Positions 8,371 to 17,814 are shown, numbered from the stretch's first letter. The stretch is 64,000 nucleotides of DNA from AP-15 sp963703745 (GCA_963703745.1 CAVPFL010000004.1:806001-870000); one strand, 5' to 3'. Program-made: numbers and translations. The notes: generated by a model from the letters alone, not told the origin.

Positions 8371-8864
8371 CCCCCTGCCCGCTCTACCATCGCCCGGTCG
8401 ACCGCCGGGCTCAGTTTTGTCTCATCGGCGGGTGAGCCGGTCAATTTCTCGGTAACCGAGCGGGCCACGTCGATAGCGACATTGCGGATTTCGGAGAACG
8501 CGCGCTCTTTTGCCGCCCCGATCTCCCGCTCAGCCGCCCTTGTCTGCTCGCCGAGAGCCTGGGCGAGCTGCCGCTGCCGTTCTGCCGCTTCGGCGGCGAA
8601 CTGCTCAGTGCGCGCCCTAATCGACGCCTGCGCCTCGGCGCGGGCGTCGGCCATTGTTTTCTGGTAGGCAGCGAGGGCCGCTTCCGCCTCCGCTTTGAGC
8701 TCGCTTGCACGGGCGAGGTCGTCGTCCTGCCGCTTGCGTCGGGCATCCAGAATCGCACTGACCCGCGGCAGGCCGAGCTTCGCCATCAGCAGATAGAGCA
8801 CGACAAAGGTGATCGCGAGCCAAACAAGCTGCGGCGCAAAGGTCGATACGTCGAGCTGCGGCAT
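8367..8864 (-). CDS. ATP synthase F0 subunit b'
   Basis: This 165-aa protein begins MPQLDVSTFAPQLVWLAITF, typical of the b' (AtpX/AtpG) subunit of alphaproteobacteria and photosynthetic bacteria. One membrane helix is followed by a long coiled helix. It pairs with subunit b as a heterodimeric peripheral stalk. It lies 22 bp after atpE and overlaps atpF by 4 bp. A b/b' pair instead of a b2 homodimer is one of the best taxonomic clues in the window. Confidence 0.93.
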   Translation of the reverse strand: MPQLDVSTFAPQLVWLAITFVVLYLLMAKLGLPRVSAILDARRKRQDDDLARASELKAEAEAALAAYQKTMADARAEAQASIRARTEQFAAEAAERQRQLAQALGEQTRAAEREIGAAKERAFSEIRNVAIDVARSVTEKLTGSPADETKLSPAVDRAMVERAGG

Positions 8865-8886
8865 CTCCGACCGCCCTGTCGGGTTT

Positions 8887-9114
8887 TCAGAAAACGAAGA
8901 GGATCAGGAAGGCGATCGCGAGGCCGAAAAGGCCGGTCGCTTCGGCCAATGCGAAGCCGAGAAATGCAAAGGGCTGGACCTGACCCTGTGCCGCGGGATT
9001 GCGGGCGACAGAGTTGATCAGCGCTGAAAACACGTTGCCGATGCCGATGCCGGCTCCGACAAGGGCAATGCAGGCGAGGCCGGCTCCGATCATTTTGGCG
9101 GCAGCGAGATCCAT
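8887..9114 (-). CDS. atpE: ATP synthase F0 subunit c
   Basis: This 75-aa proteolipid has two membrane helices joined by the polar loop with ARNP (37-40). The proton-binding carboxylate is E58 in GFALAEATGLFG. No sodium-type ligand set is evident, so it should form a proton-driven c-ring. The ATG at 9114 gives the standard length; an upstream in-frame start would add a non-conserved 20-residue leader. Confidence 0.95.
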   Translation of the reverse strand: MDLAAAKMIGAGLACIALVGAGIGIGNVFSALINSVARNPAAQGQVQPFAFLGFALAEATGLFGLAIAFLILFVF

Positions 9115-9154
9115 CTGATTTTCCGTGGGTTCAGGGGTGGATGAGAAAAACGGC

Positions 9155-9886
9155 TCAGTGCAGGTTGATCGCATCGCTCAAATAGAGACAGGTCAGGATC
9201 GCGAAAACATAGGCCTGCAGCGCTGCGACGAGCACCTCGAGGGCGACAAGCAGGATGTTGATCGCCAGCGGGAAGATGCCGAAGAGGCCGAGGCTCGCGG
9301 CGAAGCCGGCAAAAATCGCCAGCATCGTGTGACCGGCCAGTATGTTGGCGAACAACCGGATCGACAAGGTGAACGGCCGGATGCAATAGGACAATAGCTC
9401 GATCGGCACGAGCAGCACCAGCAGCACCAACGGCACGCCCTGCGGGACGAAGAGCCGGAGAAAATGAAAGCCGTGCCGAACGATGCCGACGATAGTTACT
9501 CCGATAAACACGACCGCGGCGAGCGCGAAGGTGACGACAAGCTGGCTGGTGACGGCATAACTGTATGGGACCATCCCCAGGAAATTGGCAAACAGAATGA
9601 ACATGAAGAGAGTGAACACGAACGGAAAGAATTCGCGCCCGTCATGGCCGACATTGGTCTCGATCATGTCGGCAACGAACTCGTAGCTCATCTCGGCAAG
9701 CGACTGCCATCGCCCCGGAACGAGCGCGCGCTTGCGCGTACCGAGCACGATCAGCGCGGTGACCAACACCACCGCGATCGTCATCAGAAAAGCCGCGTTG
9801 GTATAGGAGGCGTCGACGCCGCCGATATGAATCGGAATCAGCCGCTCGATCTTGAATTGCTCGAGGGGTTGGATTTCGATCGCCAA
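9155..9886 (-). CDS. atpB: ATP synthase F0 subunit a
   Basis: This 243-aa polytopic membrane protein carries the essential arginine in LSIRLFANILAGH, which works against Glu58 of the c-ring in proton transfer. The start codon is TTG at 9886, one base after the atpI stop, with GAGGAG seven bases upstream inside the end of atpI. This signals tight translational coupling. It is the second gene of the F0 operon. Confidence 0.95.
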   Translation of the reverse strand: MAIEIQPLEQFKIERLIPIHIGGVDASYTNAAFLMTIAVVLVTALIVLGTRKRALVPGRWQSLAEMSYEFVADMIETNVGHDGREFFPFVFTLFMFILFANFLGMVPYSYAVTSQLVVTFALAAVVFIGVTIVGIVRHGFHFLRLFVPQGVPLVLLVLLVPIELLSYCIRPFTLSIRLFANILAGHTMLAIFAGFAASLGLFGIFPLAINILLVALEVLVAALQAYVFAILTCLYLSDAINLH

Positions 9887-9887
9887 T

Positions 9888-10259
9888 TCAACACTCCTCG
9901 TCGTCCCACCGGCTCTTCGAGCCGGCGGCGCCCTGATCGCTCCTGCCGTAACCCACGGGGCCGCTGATCCCGGTGACCGCGCGATAAACGTTCAGCATGC
10001 CGGCGGCGACACCCAGAAAGAACAACACGATCATCCCCCATGGCCGCGTGCCGAACCAGCGATCGATCCCCCAACCCAATCCGGTCGAGACGACGATCGC
10101 AACGACAAGCTCGATGCCGATGCGGACGCCGAGACCCATTCCTTGCTGCAGGACCGAGCGATCGACAACCACAGGTTGCCTGCGGACACGCTCCGCCCGG
10201 GCCTTGTCGATCTCTTCGCCAAGCCGCGCCAGCGGATCCGGCGGCCTGTTTTCGCTCAT
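9888..10259 (-). CDS. atpI: AtpI/AtpZ-family F0F1 assembly protein
   Basis: This 123-aa protein has two membrane helices (about 48-65 and 74-95), with GLGWGIDRWFGTRPWG between them, the AtpI/AtpZ signature. It acts in assembly and stability of the c-ring and possibly in magnesium handling. It is the first gene of the F0 operon, with ATG at 10259 and one base separating it from atpB. The 139 bp upstream to the ketopantoate reductase gene should hold the F0 promoter, though no convincing -35/-10 pair was recognised. Confidence 0.9.
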   Translation of the reverse strand: MSENRPPDPLARLGEEIDKARAERVRRQPVVVDRSVLQQGMGLGVRIGIELVVAIVVSTGLGWGIDRWFGTRPWGMIVLFFLGVAAGMLNVYRAVTGISGPVGYGRSDQGAAGSKSRWDDEEC

Positions 10260-10398
10260 TCAGGGAAGCGCAACCATTGACACCGGCGCCGGCGGTATTA
10301 TGGCCGGAGCGCGGCGCACCTTAGTGACGCCCCCGGACCCTGTCAACGAAGCCCCGATACGAGATCACTCGGCTGCCCAACGCCGGCTAATATCAGCG

Positions 10399-11322
10399 CT
10401 AGACCAGCAGCCCGTTGATGTACGGCTTCAGCGCCGCAAAGATAAAGCCGTTGACCGGCGTCGGAATGCCGTGGCGGCGGCCGAGCTCGACGACTTTGCC
10501 GGCGAACCAGGGTAGTTCGAGCCGGTTGCCGCGAAGCAAGTCGTTCCCCATCGAAGTCATATGGTGGGCCGGCATCGACCGCATCAGTGCCATCCCGTTG
10601 TCGATGCTGTCGGGCGGCAGTTGCACGCCCTCAGCGAGGCCGACGGCGACAGTTTCGCGCAAGGCCGCCTCATAGAGGGCGACGAGATCGGGCTCCTCGC
10701 GCCACCTGCCGAGTGGCAAGCGGGTTAGCGCATTGAGGCCGGAAGCCGGCACTATGAGGATGAACTTCTCCCAAAGTGGAACTTTGATGTCCGGGCTCAG
10801 CACGCCCTCGAAGCCGGCCATTTCGCACAGGTCGCGCAGGCGTTGGCCGCGCTCGCTGAGCCGGCCGTCGAACTCTCCGAAGGTCATGCTCTGATAGGTC
10901 CCGGTCTGGCGGATCACACCCGGGGAAGCGATGCTGCCGGTGACAAAGGCCACGCCGCCCATCACCGCCTCATGCCCGAGGATCGGGATCAGCCGCTCGG
11001 CGGCGTCGACGCCGTTCTGCAGCGGAACCACCGCGGTCTCGGGCCCGACGATCACGCTGAGCTGTCGACCGACACCCTCGACGTCCCACAATTTGACGCA
11101 GAACAGCACGAAGTCGACGGTGCCGATGCCGGCGATGTGATCGGTCGCCTGGGCCGGCCGGATATGGGTCTCGCCGCGGTCTCCCTCGACCCGTAATCCG
11201 TTCTGCCGCACCGCTTCGAGATGCGCACCTCGAGCCACAAAGGTCACGTCCGCACCAGCCTTGGCGAGCGAGGCGCCGTAGGGTCCCCCGATGCCCCCCG
11301 TGCCGATCACCGCGATGCGCAT
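10399..11322 (-). CDS. 2-dehydropantoate 2-reductase (ketopantoate reductase family)
   Basis: This 307-aa protein has the N-terminal Rossmann motif GTGGIGGPYG (7-16) and the C-terminal ApbA/PanE helical domain, with the catalytic lysine in PLWEKFILIVPASGLNALTR. The family reduces ketopantoate to pantoate with NADPH in the CoA pathway, but many paralogues act on other 2-oxo acids. It follows the MHS transporter gene by 18 bp on the same strand, so it may be part of a catabolic operon with the two transporters rather than the biosynthetic PanE. The substrate is therefore left open. Confidence 0.88.
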   Translation of the reverse strand: MRIAVIGTGGIGGPYGASLAKAGADVTFVARGAHLEAVRQNGLRVEGDRGETHIRPAQATDHIAGIGTVDFVLFCVKLWDVEGVGRQLSVIVGPETAVVPLQNGVDAAERLIPILGHEAVMGGVAFVTGSIASPGVIRQTGTYQSMTFGEFDGRLSERGQRLRDLCEMAGFEGVLSPDIKVPLWEKFILIVPASGLNALTRLPLGRWREEPDLVALYEAALRETVAVGLAEGVQLPPDSIDNGMALMRSMPAHHMTSMGNDLLRGNRLELPWFAGKVVELGRRHGIPTPVNGFIFAALKPYINGLLV

Positions 11323-11340
11323 ACGATCCTCCGGCCGACC

Positions 11341-12699
11341 CTATCCTTCCGCCGCACGACCGAGCAGATCAGACGTGTCGTGCTCCTGCGAGATGTCGCG
11401 GTTGGTGTAGTCGGGCAGAAATGCGGTGGCGGTGACGCTGACGATCGCGCAGAACAGGATGTAGAGCGCGACCGCATAGCCCGATCCGGTCGCGGCGAAC
11501 AGCGCCGTCGCGATCAGCGGCGCGGGTCCTCCGGCGACGATCGAGGCCAAGTGAAAGCCGAGCGAGGACCCGCTGTAGCGCAGCCGCGGAGTGAAGCATT
11601 CGGCGATCAATGCCGCCTGCGGGCCGTACATCATGTCGTGCGGAATGAACGACAGTACGATCGCGAGGAAAATCAGGCCGGGAACCATGCTGTTCATCAT
11701 CGCGAAGTAGACGAAGGCGAACACCCCGACCGAAACCGAGCCGATCAGGTACATCCGCTTGCGGCCGATGCGGTCGGAGATGTGGCCGGATAACGGGATC
11801 GATACCACCGACAGGGCGGTCGCGACCAAAAGGGCAGTAAGCAGGAAGTCGCGCGAAGCACCGGAGACCTTCGTTCCATAGACGAAGACAAAGGCGGCAT
11901 ACACATAGAACGGACCTTGCTCCGCCATCCGCGCCAACGCGGTCAGGATGATCTGCTGCGGTTGCCGTTTGATGACTTCGATCACCGGCGTGCGTTCGAC
12001 CCGGCGCTCTTCGAGAATTCGCCTGAAAACCGGCGTCTCGAATATGCCGAGGCGGATGTAGAGCCCGATCCCGACCATGACGATCGAGAGCCAGAACGGG
12101 ACACGCCAGCCCCATGCGAGAAACTGATCGCCCGAGATGGCGCTGAAAGCGAGCACCGCGAGGTTGGCGAAGAATAGTCCGGCCGGGCCGCCCCATTGCG
12201 GCAAAGAAGTAATGAAACCGCGATGAGCGTTCGTTCGCGCCCATTCCATCGCCATCAAGGTCGCGCCGCCCCATTCTCCGCCGATACCGAGACCTTGAAT
12301 AAAGCGGACCGTGGTCAGTATGACGGCGCCCCAAATGCCGATCGAGGCGTAGCCCGGGACGAAGCCGACGGCGAAGGTCGAGAGGCCCGTCAACAGTAAC
12401 GTCGCGATCAACGTCTGCTTACGTCCGATGCGGTCCCCGTAGTGGCCGAACAGAGCTGCTCCGACGGGGCGCGCGACAAAGCCGACGGCGTAGATGCCAA
12501 AGGCCTGCAATATCCCGACCAGCGGGTCGGATTCCGGGAAATACAATTTCGCAAAGACGAGCGGGGCTACGAGAACGTATAGCAGAAAATCGTACGCTTC
12601 GATGATTGTCCCGACCGTGCTCGCAATCACTGCGCGGCGCAGTTGCCTGCTGTGCTCGACCTCGGAAAGCTGGCCTATTGCAACTCCGGCTGACGTCAT
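11341..12699 (-). CDS. MHS-family MFS transporter, type II (pair A, downstream member)
   Basis: This 452-aa protein has 12 predicted membrane helices and the MHS/MFS loop motif GHYGDRIGRK between helices 2 and 3, repeated in part as GHISDRIGRK in the second half. The metabolite:H+ symporter family (ProP, KgtP, ShiA, CitA) imports small acids or osmolytes. Diagnostic stretches FSAISGDQ, PHDMMYGPQAALIAEC and PDYTNRDISQEH are shared with the gene at 52763 and not with its neighbour. A GGAGGAAATCG site precedes ATG 12699. It sits 60 bp after the other pair A transporter and 18 bp before the reductase gene, probably one operon. The substrate is not deducible. Confidence 0.9.
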   Translation of the reverse strand: MTSAGVAIGQLSEVEHSRQLRRAVIASTVGTIIEAYDFLLYVLVAPLVFAKLYFPESDPLVGILQAFGIYAVGFVARPVGAALFGHYGDRIGRKQTLIATLLLTGLSTFAVGFVPGYASIGIWGAVILTTVRFIQGLGIGGEWGGATLMAMEWARTNAHRGFITSLPQWGGPAGLFFANLAVLAFSAISGDQFLAWGWRVPFWLSIVMVGIGLYIRLGIFETPVFRRILEERRVERTPVIEVIKRQPQQIILTALARMAEQGPFYVYAAFVFVYGTKVSGASRDFLLTALLVATALSVVSIPLSGHISDRIGRKRMYLIGSVSVGVFAFVYFAMMNSMVPGLIFLAIVLSFIPHDMMYGPQAALIAECFTPRLRYSGSSLGFHLASIVAGGPAPLIATALFAATGSGYAVALYILFCAIVSVTATAFLPDYTNRDISQEHDTSDLLGRAAEG

Positions 12700-12759
12700 T
12701 CGATTTCCTCCGCGGACTGATGATGCTGGGTTTTGTTGTGGCGGCGCCTTCGTGCCGGC

Positions 12760-14091
12760 CTACACGCCCTCGTATTCTTGAGAGACGTCCTTGTTCGTAT
12801 AGTCGGTCAACAGCGACACCGAGACGAGACCGATCACCCCGCAAGCGAGGAAATAAAGGGCGATCGGGAAGCTCGAACCAAAGGTCGCAAACAGCGCCGT
12901 CGCGATAAACGGCGAGGGGCCGCCAGCGATGATCGAGGCAAGCTGATAGCCGAGCGAGGTGCCGCTATAGCGCAGCCGCGGGGTGAAGCTTTCTGCGATC
13001 AGCGCTGCCTGGGGGCCGTAACACGTCGTGGCCGGAAGCAAGGACAGCGCGATGGCGATAAAGATCAAGACCGGCGCTTTCGTATCGAGCAAACCGAAGT
13101 AGAAGAAGCCGAAGATGCCGACAAAGACTGACCCGATCATATACATGCGCTTGCGGCCGATGCGGTCGGAGAGATGCCCGGCGACTGGGACCCAAAGAAA
13201 TCCGAGGAAGGCCTGAACGAGGACGGCCATCAATACAAAATTGCGCGGAGCGCCGAGCACCGTCGTGGCATAGGTGAAGATGAAGGTGCCGACGACATAG
13301 CCCGGCGCCTGCTCCGGCATCCGCAGCAGCGCGGTCAGTGCGACCTGCTTTGGCTGACGCTTGAACACTTCCACGACCGGCACGCGTTCGACGCGATCTT
13401 CGTCGAGTACCTTCTGGAAGACCGGGGTCTCGGAGATGCCGAGCCGGATCCACAGCCCGATGCCGACCATGACGATGCTGAGAAGGAATGGAATCCGCCA
13501 TCCCCAAACCAGGAACTGGTCGCCGGACAACCAGCTGAAGAACAGCACCGCCAGGTTCGCCAGGAACAGGCCTGCTGGCCCGCCAAATTGCGGCCAGGCG
13601 GCGAGGAACCCGCGATTTTTGTTGCCGCGCGCCCATTCCATCGCCAGCAACACCGAGCCGCCCCATTCTCCGCCGACACCGATCCCCTGGATCAGGCGGA
13701 TGAACGTCAACAGGACAGCCCCCCAGATGCCGATGCTCTCATAGGTCGGCACGAGACCGACCGCCATAGTCGCAACGCCGGTCACCAGCAAGGTCGCGAT
13801 CAAAGTCGCCTTGCGTCCGATGCGGTCGCCCCAATGGCCGAAGATCGCCGCCCCGATCGGCCGGCCGACAAAGCCGATGAAGAAGACGGCAAACGCTTGC
13901 AGCACGCCCACGATCGGATCCGATTGGGGAAAGAAAAGTTTGCCAAAGACCAGCCCTGTCACCTGCCCGTAAAGCAGGAAATCGTACCATTCGATCGTCG
14001 TGCCGACTGTGCTGGCGATCAACGCGCGGCGCAATTGCGCGCGGTGCTCGGTGTCGGAAAGCGAACTGATCCCAATTTCGACTGCCGTCAT
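12760..14091 (-). CDS. MHS-family MFS transporter, type I (pair A, upstream member)
   Basis: This 443-aa 12-helix symporter has GHWGDRIGRKATLIA and GHLSDRIGRKRMYMIG motifs. It is very close along its whole length to the gene at 51334 (for example FSWLSGDQFLVWGW, EQAPGYV, TDYTNKD), closer than to the adjacent transporter. The ATG at 14091 follows GGGGGAAACCGAG; a TTG at 14106 would add five residues. It is the likely first gene of a transporter-transporter-reductase operon. A C4 or aromatic acid substrate is typical of the family, but nothing here fixes it. Confidence 0.9.
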   Translation of the reverse strand: MTAVEIGISSLSDTEHRAQLRRALIASTVGTTIEWYDFLLYGQVTGLVFGKLFFPQSDPIVGVLQAFAVFFIGFVGRPIGAAIFGHWGDRIGRKATLIATLLVTGVATMAVGLVPTYESIGIWGAVLLTFIRLIQGIGVGGEWGGSVLLAMEWARGNKNRGFLAAWPQFGGPAGLFLANLAVLFFSWLSGDQFLVWGWRIPFLLSIVMVGIGLWIRLGISETPVFQKVLDEDRVERVPVVEVFKRQPKQVALTALLRMPEQAPGYVVGTFIFTYATTVLGAPRNFVLMAVLVQAFLGFLWVPVAGHLSDRIGRKRMYMIGSVFVGIFGFFYFGLLDTKAPVLIFIAIALSLLPATTCYGPQAALIAESFTPRLRYSGTSLGYQLASIIAGGPSPFIATALFATFGSSFPIALYFLACGVIGLVSVSLLTDYTNKDVSQEYEGV

Positions 14092-14439
14092 CTCGGTTTC
14101 CCCCAAGGATTGATCTTTAGATGCGCGGACGGTTGCACCCGGACGCTCTACTTCAAAGGGTGACGCAAATCCTCATCGTCGTTCAACCCTATTTTCACGA
14201 TCGGCCGCGATAAGGTCCGGCCCACGATGCCGCTTGTTGGCATGGGCGGTGCCCCTCGTTTTCTCCCTTCGTCAAATCAAGTATCTCGACGGCTAGCCCT
14301 TCGGGCTGTTCTGGAGTGCGCTGGTTTCGGTAGATTGGCCCTAAGTAACCATTGCGGTGCGACTTGGAAACACGTTGCGCTGTCGGAGCCGGCAGCCTAT
14401 ATCAAGGCTGCATTCTGTCTTTGAACAGCGGAGATGGTC
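14092..14439. other. Divergent intergenic region
   Basis: About 350 bp separates the minus-strand MHS operon from a plus-strand secreted-protein gene. It must contain both promoters. No long inverted repeat, RNA or coding remnant was recognised. Confidence 0.5.
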
Positions 14440-15078
14440 ATGCGAGTTTTTCGAACTGCACTGCTCGCGAGCGCTGCGGCGATCGCGGTTTCCGGTCTCT
14501 CGGGGGTAGCCGCGGCGCGGGATCTCAACACCCATGTGATGACCGTCCAGCTTCCGGGCGGAAGCGTCGCAGAGATTCGCTACACCGGTGACGTCCGCCC
14601 GCAGGTGGTGCTCAGCCCCGCACCGACGGCGCTGGGCGCGTTCATGCCGTTCGGCGCCGTCTTCGGCCCCGCTTCTCCATTTGCAACACTCGACCGGATC
14701 TCGGCCGCGATGGATCGAGAAGCGGCGAGCCTGATCCGACAGGCGGAAATGCTGGCAAATGCGCCCGCCTTCGCGCCAAATCAGCCGATCGAGACGGCTC
14801 TGGGTAATCTGCCTCCGGGAACCGAGAGCTACTCGATGGTATCGACGTGGTCCGGCAACGGCGTTTGCACCCAGAGTGTCGAAATCACCTCGCCGGCCAA
14901 CGGCGGCAGGCCGCGCATCGTGTCGCACAGCTCCGGCAATTGCGGTTCGACCCCGGGGTCCACGGGCGTGATCAGGACGCCCACATTGCCCGCGCCGACG
15001 CACTCGCCCGACATTCTGGAGACCCATGGGACACCGCCCTATGGCGGCCTGGTACGTGAAGCGGCTTGGCAGCACTGA
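14440..15078 (+). CDS. Exported hypothetical protein
   Basis: This protein of about 212 aa has a clear Sec signal peptide: MRVFRT, a hydrophobic Ala/Val/Leu core to about residue 25, and a likely cleavage after GVAAA before RDLNTH. The mature part has no recognised domain; it is rich in Pro, Ser, Thr and Gly with two cysteines (around VCTQ and NCGS) that could form one disulfide in the periplasm. The second ATG (14440) is preferred because CGGAG lies six bases before it, while the ATG at 14434 directly abuts that site. A strong terminator follows the gene. Function unknown. Confidence 0.75.
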   Translation: MRVFRTALLASAAAIAVSGLSGVAAARDLNTHVMTVQLPGGSVAEIRYTGDVRPQVVLSPAPTALGAFMPFGAVFGPASPFATLDRISAAMDREAASLIRQAEMLANAPAFAPNQPIETALGNLPPGTESYSMVSTWSGNGVCTQSVEITSPANGGRPRIVSHSSGNCGSTPGSTGVIRTPTLPAPTHSPDILETHGTPPYGGLVREAAWQH

Positions 15079-15102
15079 TTCAGATCGGTGCTTGATCAAA
15101 AA

Positions 15103-15126
15103 GGCCCGCCCCACGGCGGGCCTTTT
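15103..15126 (+). terminator. Rho-independent terminator
   Basis: GGCCCGCC (15103-15110), loop CCAC and GGCGGGCC (15115-15122) are followed by TTTT. This is a textbook intrinsic terminator 25 bp after the exported-protein gene. Confidence 0.9.
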
Positions 15127-15228
15127 CGCGTCTGCCAGAAAAATCACGGATCGATCCATGCCAAGTCTTCCGGATCCTGCTTGCGCTGCCGGGTCCGTCG
15201 GTCCTAGCTCGGCTCATCGGAGGCCGAG

Positions 15229-17550
15229 ATGAGGGTCAACCGTTATATCGGAAGTTCTGTCGAGCGCCTCGAGGATCGGCGCTTCATCCGGGGAACGGGG
15301 ACATATGTCGGCGATCTGTCACGCCCGGGACTGCTCTACGCCGCCATTCTGCGCAGCCCTCAGGCGCACGGGCGCATTCGCTCGATCGAGCCCGCCGCCG
15401 CCCTGGCGCTCCCAGGCGTGCACGCCGTCATCACTGCGATGCACATCGGCAGCCCGGTGCCACGCATCCCGATACGGCTGCAGCCTTTGCCGGTTCTCGT
15501 ACCCTATCACCAGCCAGTCATTGCCGAGAATAAGGTTCGCTATGTCGGCGAGCCGATCGCTGTGGTGCTCGCCGACAGCGCCGCGCTAGCCGAAGATGCA
15601 TTGGACGCGATCGGCGTCGATATCGAGCAATTGCCGCCAGTTGTGGATCGGCACGCCGCCGCGACGGGCGAGGCTCTGCTCTTTGAGGAGACCGGCACCA
15701 ACCTCGCCATCAAATACACGGCCGCGAAGGGTGATCTAGACCGCGCCTGGGCCCGTGCCGACTACGTCCGGCGCGAACGTTTCTCGGTGCAGCGTCATAC
15801 GGCGGCGATGATGGAGCCCCGCGGGGTGCTGGCCGAGTGGGATGCCGCGCACGGCAGGCTCACCGTCTCGGGGGCGAGCAAAGTGCCTTTTTTCAACCGG
15901 CGAATCCTGGGCGCGCTGATGGGTCTGGCCGAGGATGCGATCGACATGGTTGAAAACGATGTCGGTGGCGGGTTTGGCGTTCGTGGCGAATTCTACCCCG
16001 AGGATTTTTTGATCCCGTTTGCGGCACGCTTAACCGGCCGGCCGGTCAAGTGGATCGAGGATCGGCGCGAGCATCTGATCGCGGCGAATCATGCGCGTGA
16101 GGCCGAATGCGAATTGCAAATCGCCTGCCGCTACGACGGCACGATCGTCGCGCTAGCGGGCGACGTCTACGTCGATGTCGGAGCCTACAACCGGACCAAC
16201 GGGATGGTCGGCGCCCGCAATATCGCCCAGTTCCTTTCCGGCCCGTATCGTATTCCCGACATCCGTATCGAAGCTTCGCTGTTGCTGACCAACAAGACGC
16301 CGGTCGGCACCTATCGCGGACCCGGGCGGTTCGAGGGGGATTTCTTTCGGGAGCGGCTATTGGACATTGTCGCTTGTGATCTCGGCATCGACCGCGTCGA
16401 ATTCCGCCGGCGCAATCTGCTGACAGCGGCAGAAATGCCCTATTCGATCGCGACGATCACCCCCTACGAGCACAAGGACGCGTTCGACAGCGGCGACTAC
16501 CGGCTGACCCTGGATCGCTGCCTGCAGGAGATCGGCTGGGCGGAAAAGGCGGGCCTCCAGGGAAAGCTGGTCGACGGCCGCTATCACGGATTGGGGATCG
16601 GGTGTTTCATCGAGGGCAGTGCTGCCGGTCCGAAAGAGAATGCGCGGCTGGTGCTCGAGCCCGATGGTACGGTCTCGGTCTTCGTCGGCTCCTCGGCGGT
16701 CGGGCAAGGGCTCGAAACCACCTTTGCGCAGATCGCCGCCGACGCCCTGGAGATGCCGATGGATCGCATCCGCGGCGTGTTCCACGGCTCGACCGCCTTT
16801 GTTCGCGAAGGGTTTGGATCGTTTCATTCACGCGCCGTTGTGATGGGTGGATCGGCGATCCTGTTGGCTGCCGAGAGCCTCAAACAGGCGGTTCGCGCCG
16901 CCGCCGCACGGCACCTTGGATGCGATCCGGGCGTGGTCGAGTTCGTTGAAGCCCGCATTGCGGCCGCTCCCGACGGTAGATCCATCAGCTTTGCCGAGCT
17001 CGCGGGCGAGGGAATTTCTGCCGAGGAGAGCTTCTTCAACAGCAGACATGCCTATAGCTATGGCGCGCATGCCGCCCATGTCGCGGTCGATCCGCGGACC
17101 GGCCATATCGAAGTCGTCGACTATGTCGCAGTCGAGGATGTCGGGCGCATCATCAATCCGATGCTATTAAAGGGCCAGATCGTCGGTGCAGTCGTGCAGG
17201 GGCTGGGCGGCGCGCTGCTCGAACATCTCGTCTACAACGACGAGGGTCAGCTGCTGACCGGCTCGCTCGCCGACTATCTACTGCCGACCGCCGGCGATTT
17301 CCCACGCATCCGGGCTGTCGTCACCGAGACGCACCCTTCGCCGATCAACCCGCTCGGCGCCAAGGGAGCCGGCGAAGGCGGTGTTGTTCCGGTCGGCGGA
17401 GTGATCGCCAACGCGGTCGCCTCGGCGCTGTCATCGCTCAATGTCCAGCCGCACGATCTGCCGCTCACCCCGCCGCGGATTTGGCAGCTCATCAAGACCA
17501 CACGCGAGGCACGGAAACTCAGGGAAGAGACCCGCGGAGCAGGAGGTTGA
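15229..17550 (+). CDS. Molybdopterin-binding large subunit, xanthine dehydrogenase/CoxL family
   Basis: This 773-aa protein is the catalytic Mo-cofactor subunit of a molybdenum hydroxylase. It has the N-terminal a/b hammerhead domain (YIGSSVERLEDRRFIRG), the Mo-pterin contact VGGGFGVRGEFYPED and the conserved EGGVVPVGG near the end. The CoxL active-site loop reads TYRGPGRFE, which matches the AYRGAGR-like form II loop and not the AYxCSFR of true aerobic CO dehydrogenase, so it probably oxidises an aldehyde or N-heterocycle rather than CO. GGAGG precedes ATG 15229. Medium (FAD) and small (2Fe-2S) subunit genes, usually adjacent, are absent here. Confidence 0.9.
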   Translation: MRVNRYIGSSVERLEDRRFIRGTGTYVGDLSRPGLLYAAILRSPQAHGRIRSIEPAAALALPGVHAVITAMHIGSPVPRIPIRLQPLPVLVPYHQPVIAENKVRYVGEPIAVVLADSAALAEDALDAIGVDIEQLPPVVDRHAAATGEALLFEETGTNLAIKYTAAKGDLDRAWARADYVRRERFSVQRHTAAMMEPRGVLAEWDAAHGRLTVSGASKVPFFNRRILGALMGLAEDAIDMVENDVGGGFGVRGEFYPEDFLIPFAARLTGRPVKWIEDRREHLIAANHAREAECELQIACRYDGTIVALAGDVYVDVGAYNRTNGMVGARNIAQFLSGPYRIPDIRIEASLLLTNKTPVGTYRGPGRFEGDFFRERLLDIVACDLGIDRVEFRRRNLLTAAEMPYSIATITPYEHKDAFDSGDYRLTLDRCLQEIGWAEKAGLQGKLVDGRYHGLGIGCFIEGSAAGPKENARLVLEPDGTVSVFVGSSAVGQGLETTFAQIAADALEMPMDRIRGVFHGSTAFVREGFGSFHSRAVVMGGSAILLAAESLKQAVRAAAARHLGCDPGVVEFVEARIAAAPDGRSISFAELAGEGISAEESFFNSRHAYSYGAHAAHVAVDPRTGHIEVVDYVAVEDVGRIINPMLLKGQIVGAVVQGLGGALLEHLVYNDEGQLLTGSLADYLLPTAGDFPRIRAVVTETHPSPINPLGAKGAGEGGVVPVGGVIANAVASALSSLNVQPHDLPLTPPRIWQLIKTTREARKLREETRGAGG

Positions 17551-17595
17551 GCGGTCAGCAGAAACCAGGATCACAGAAGGAGCAGACATGCGCGT

Positions 17596-17814
17596 TGCTG
17601 CGGCGGTGACGGGCTCGCCGGACTGATGGCAGCAAGGCTCGCGGGCTTCGATCCAATCATTGCCGTCGACATCGCCGCCGGTATTTCGCCAGTCAGTCGA
17701 TTGCCTTTCGACCTGCGGCACCTCCGTCCTCGTCGGCAGCGCCCGGCGCCATTGTGCGCCGAGGCCAAGAAGAAATTGTTGAGCGGCAACGCCAAACGGC
17801 TCCCTAAGCTTTAG
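17596..17814 (+). pseudogene. Scar of two broken genes: Zn-alcohol dehydrogenase piece fused to amidohydrolase C-terminus
   Basis: Reading from 17599, the frame gives CGGDGLAGLMAARLAG then FDPIIAVDIAA, the NAD-binding core of a zinc-dependent alcohol dehydrogenase (usual GCGGVGL, here with D for V). After a meaningless stretch, the same frame ends PLCAEAKKKLLSGNAKRL, almost identical to the last residues (PLCAEDKEKLLNGNAKRL) of the intact amidohydrolase that follows at 17898-18857. The region is thus a deletion junction between an ADH gene and a second amidohydrolase copy. It is not expected to make a working protein. Confidence 0.7.
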
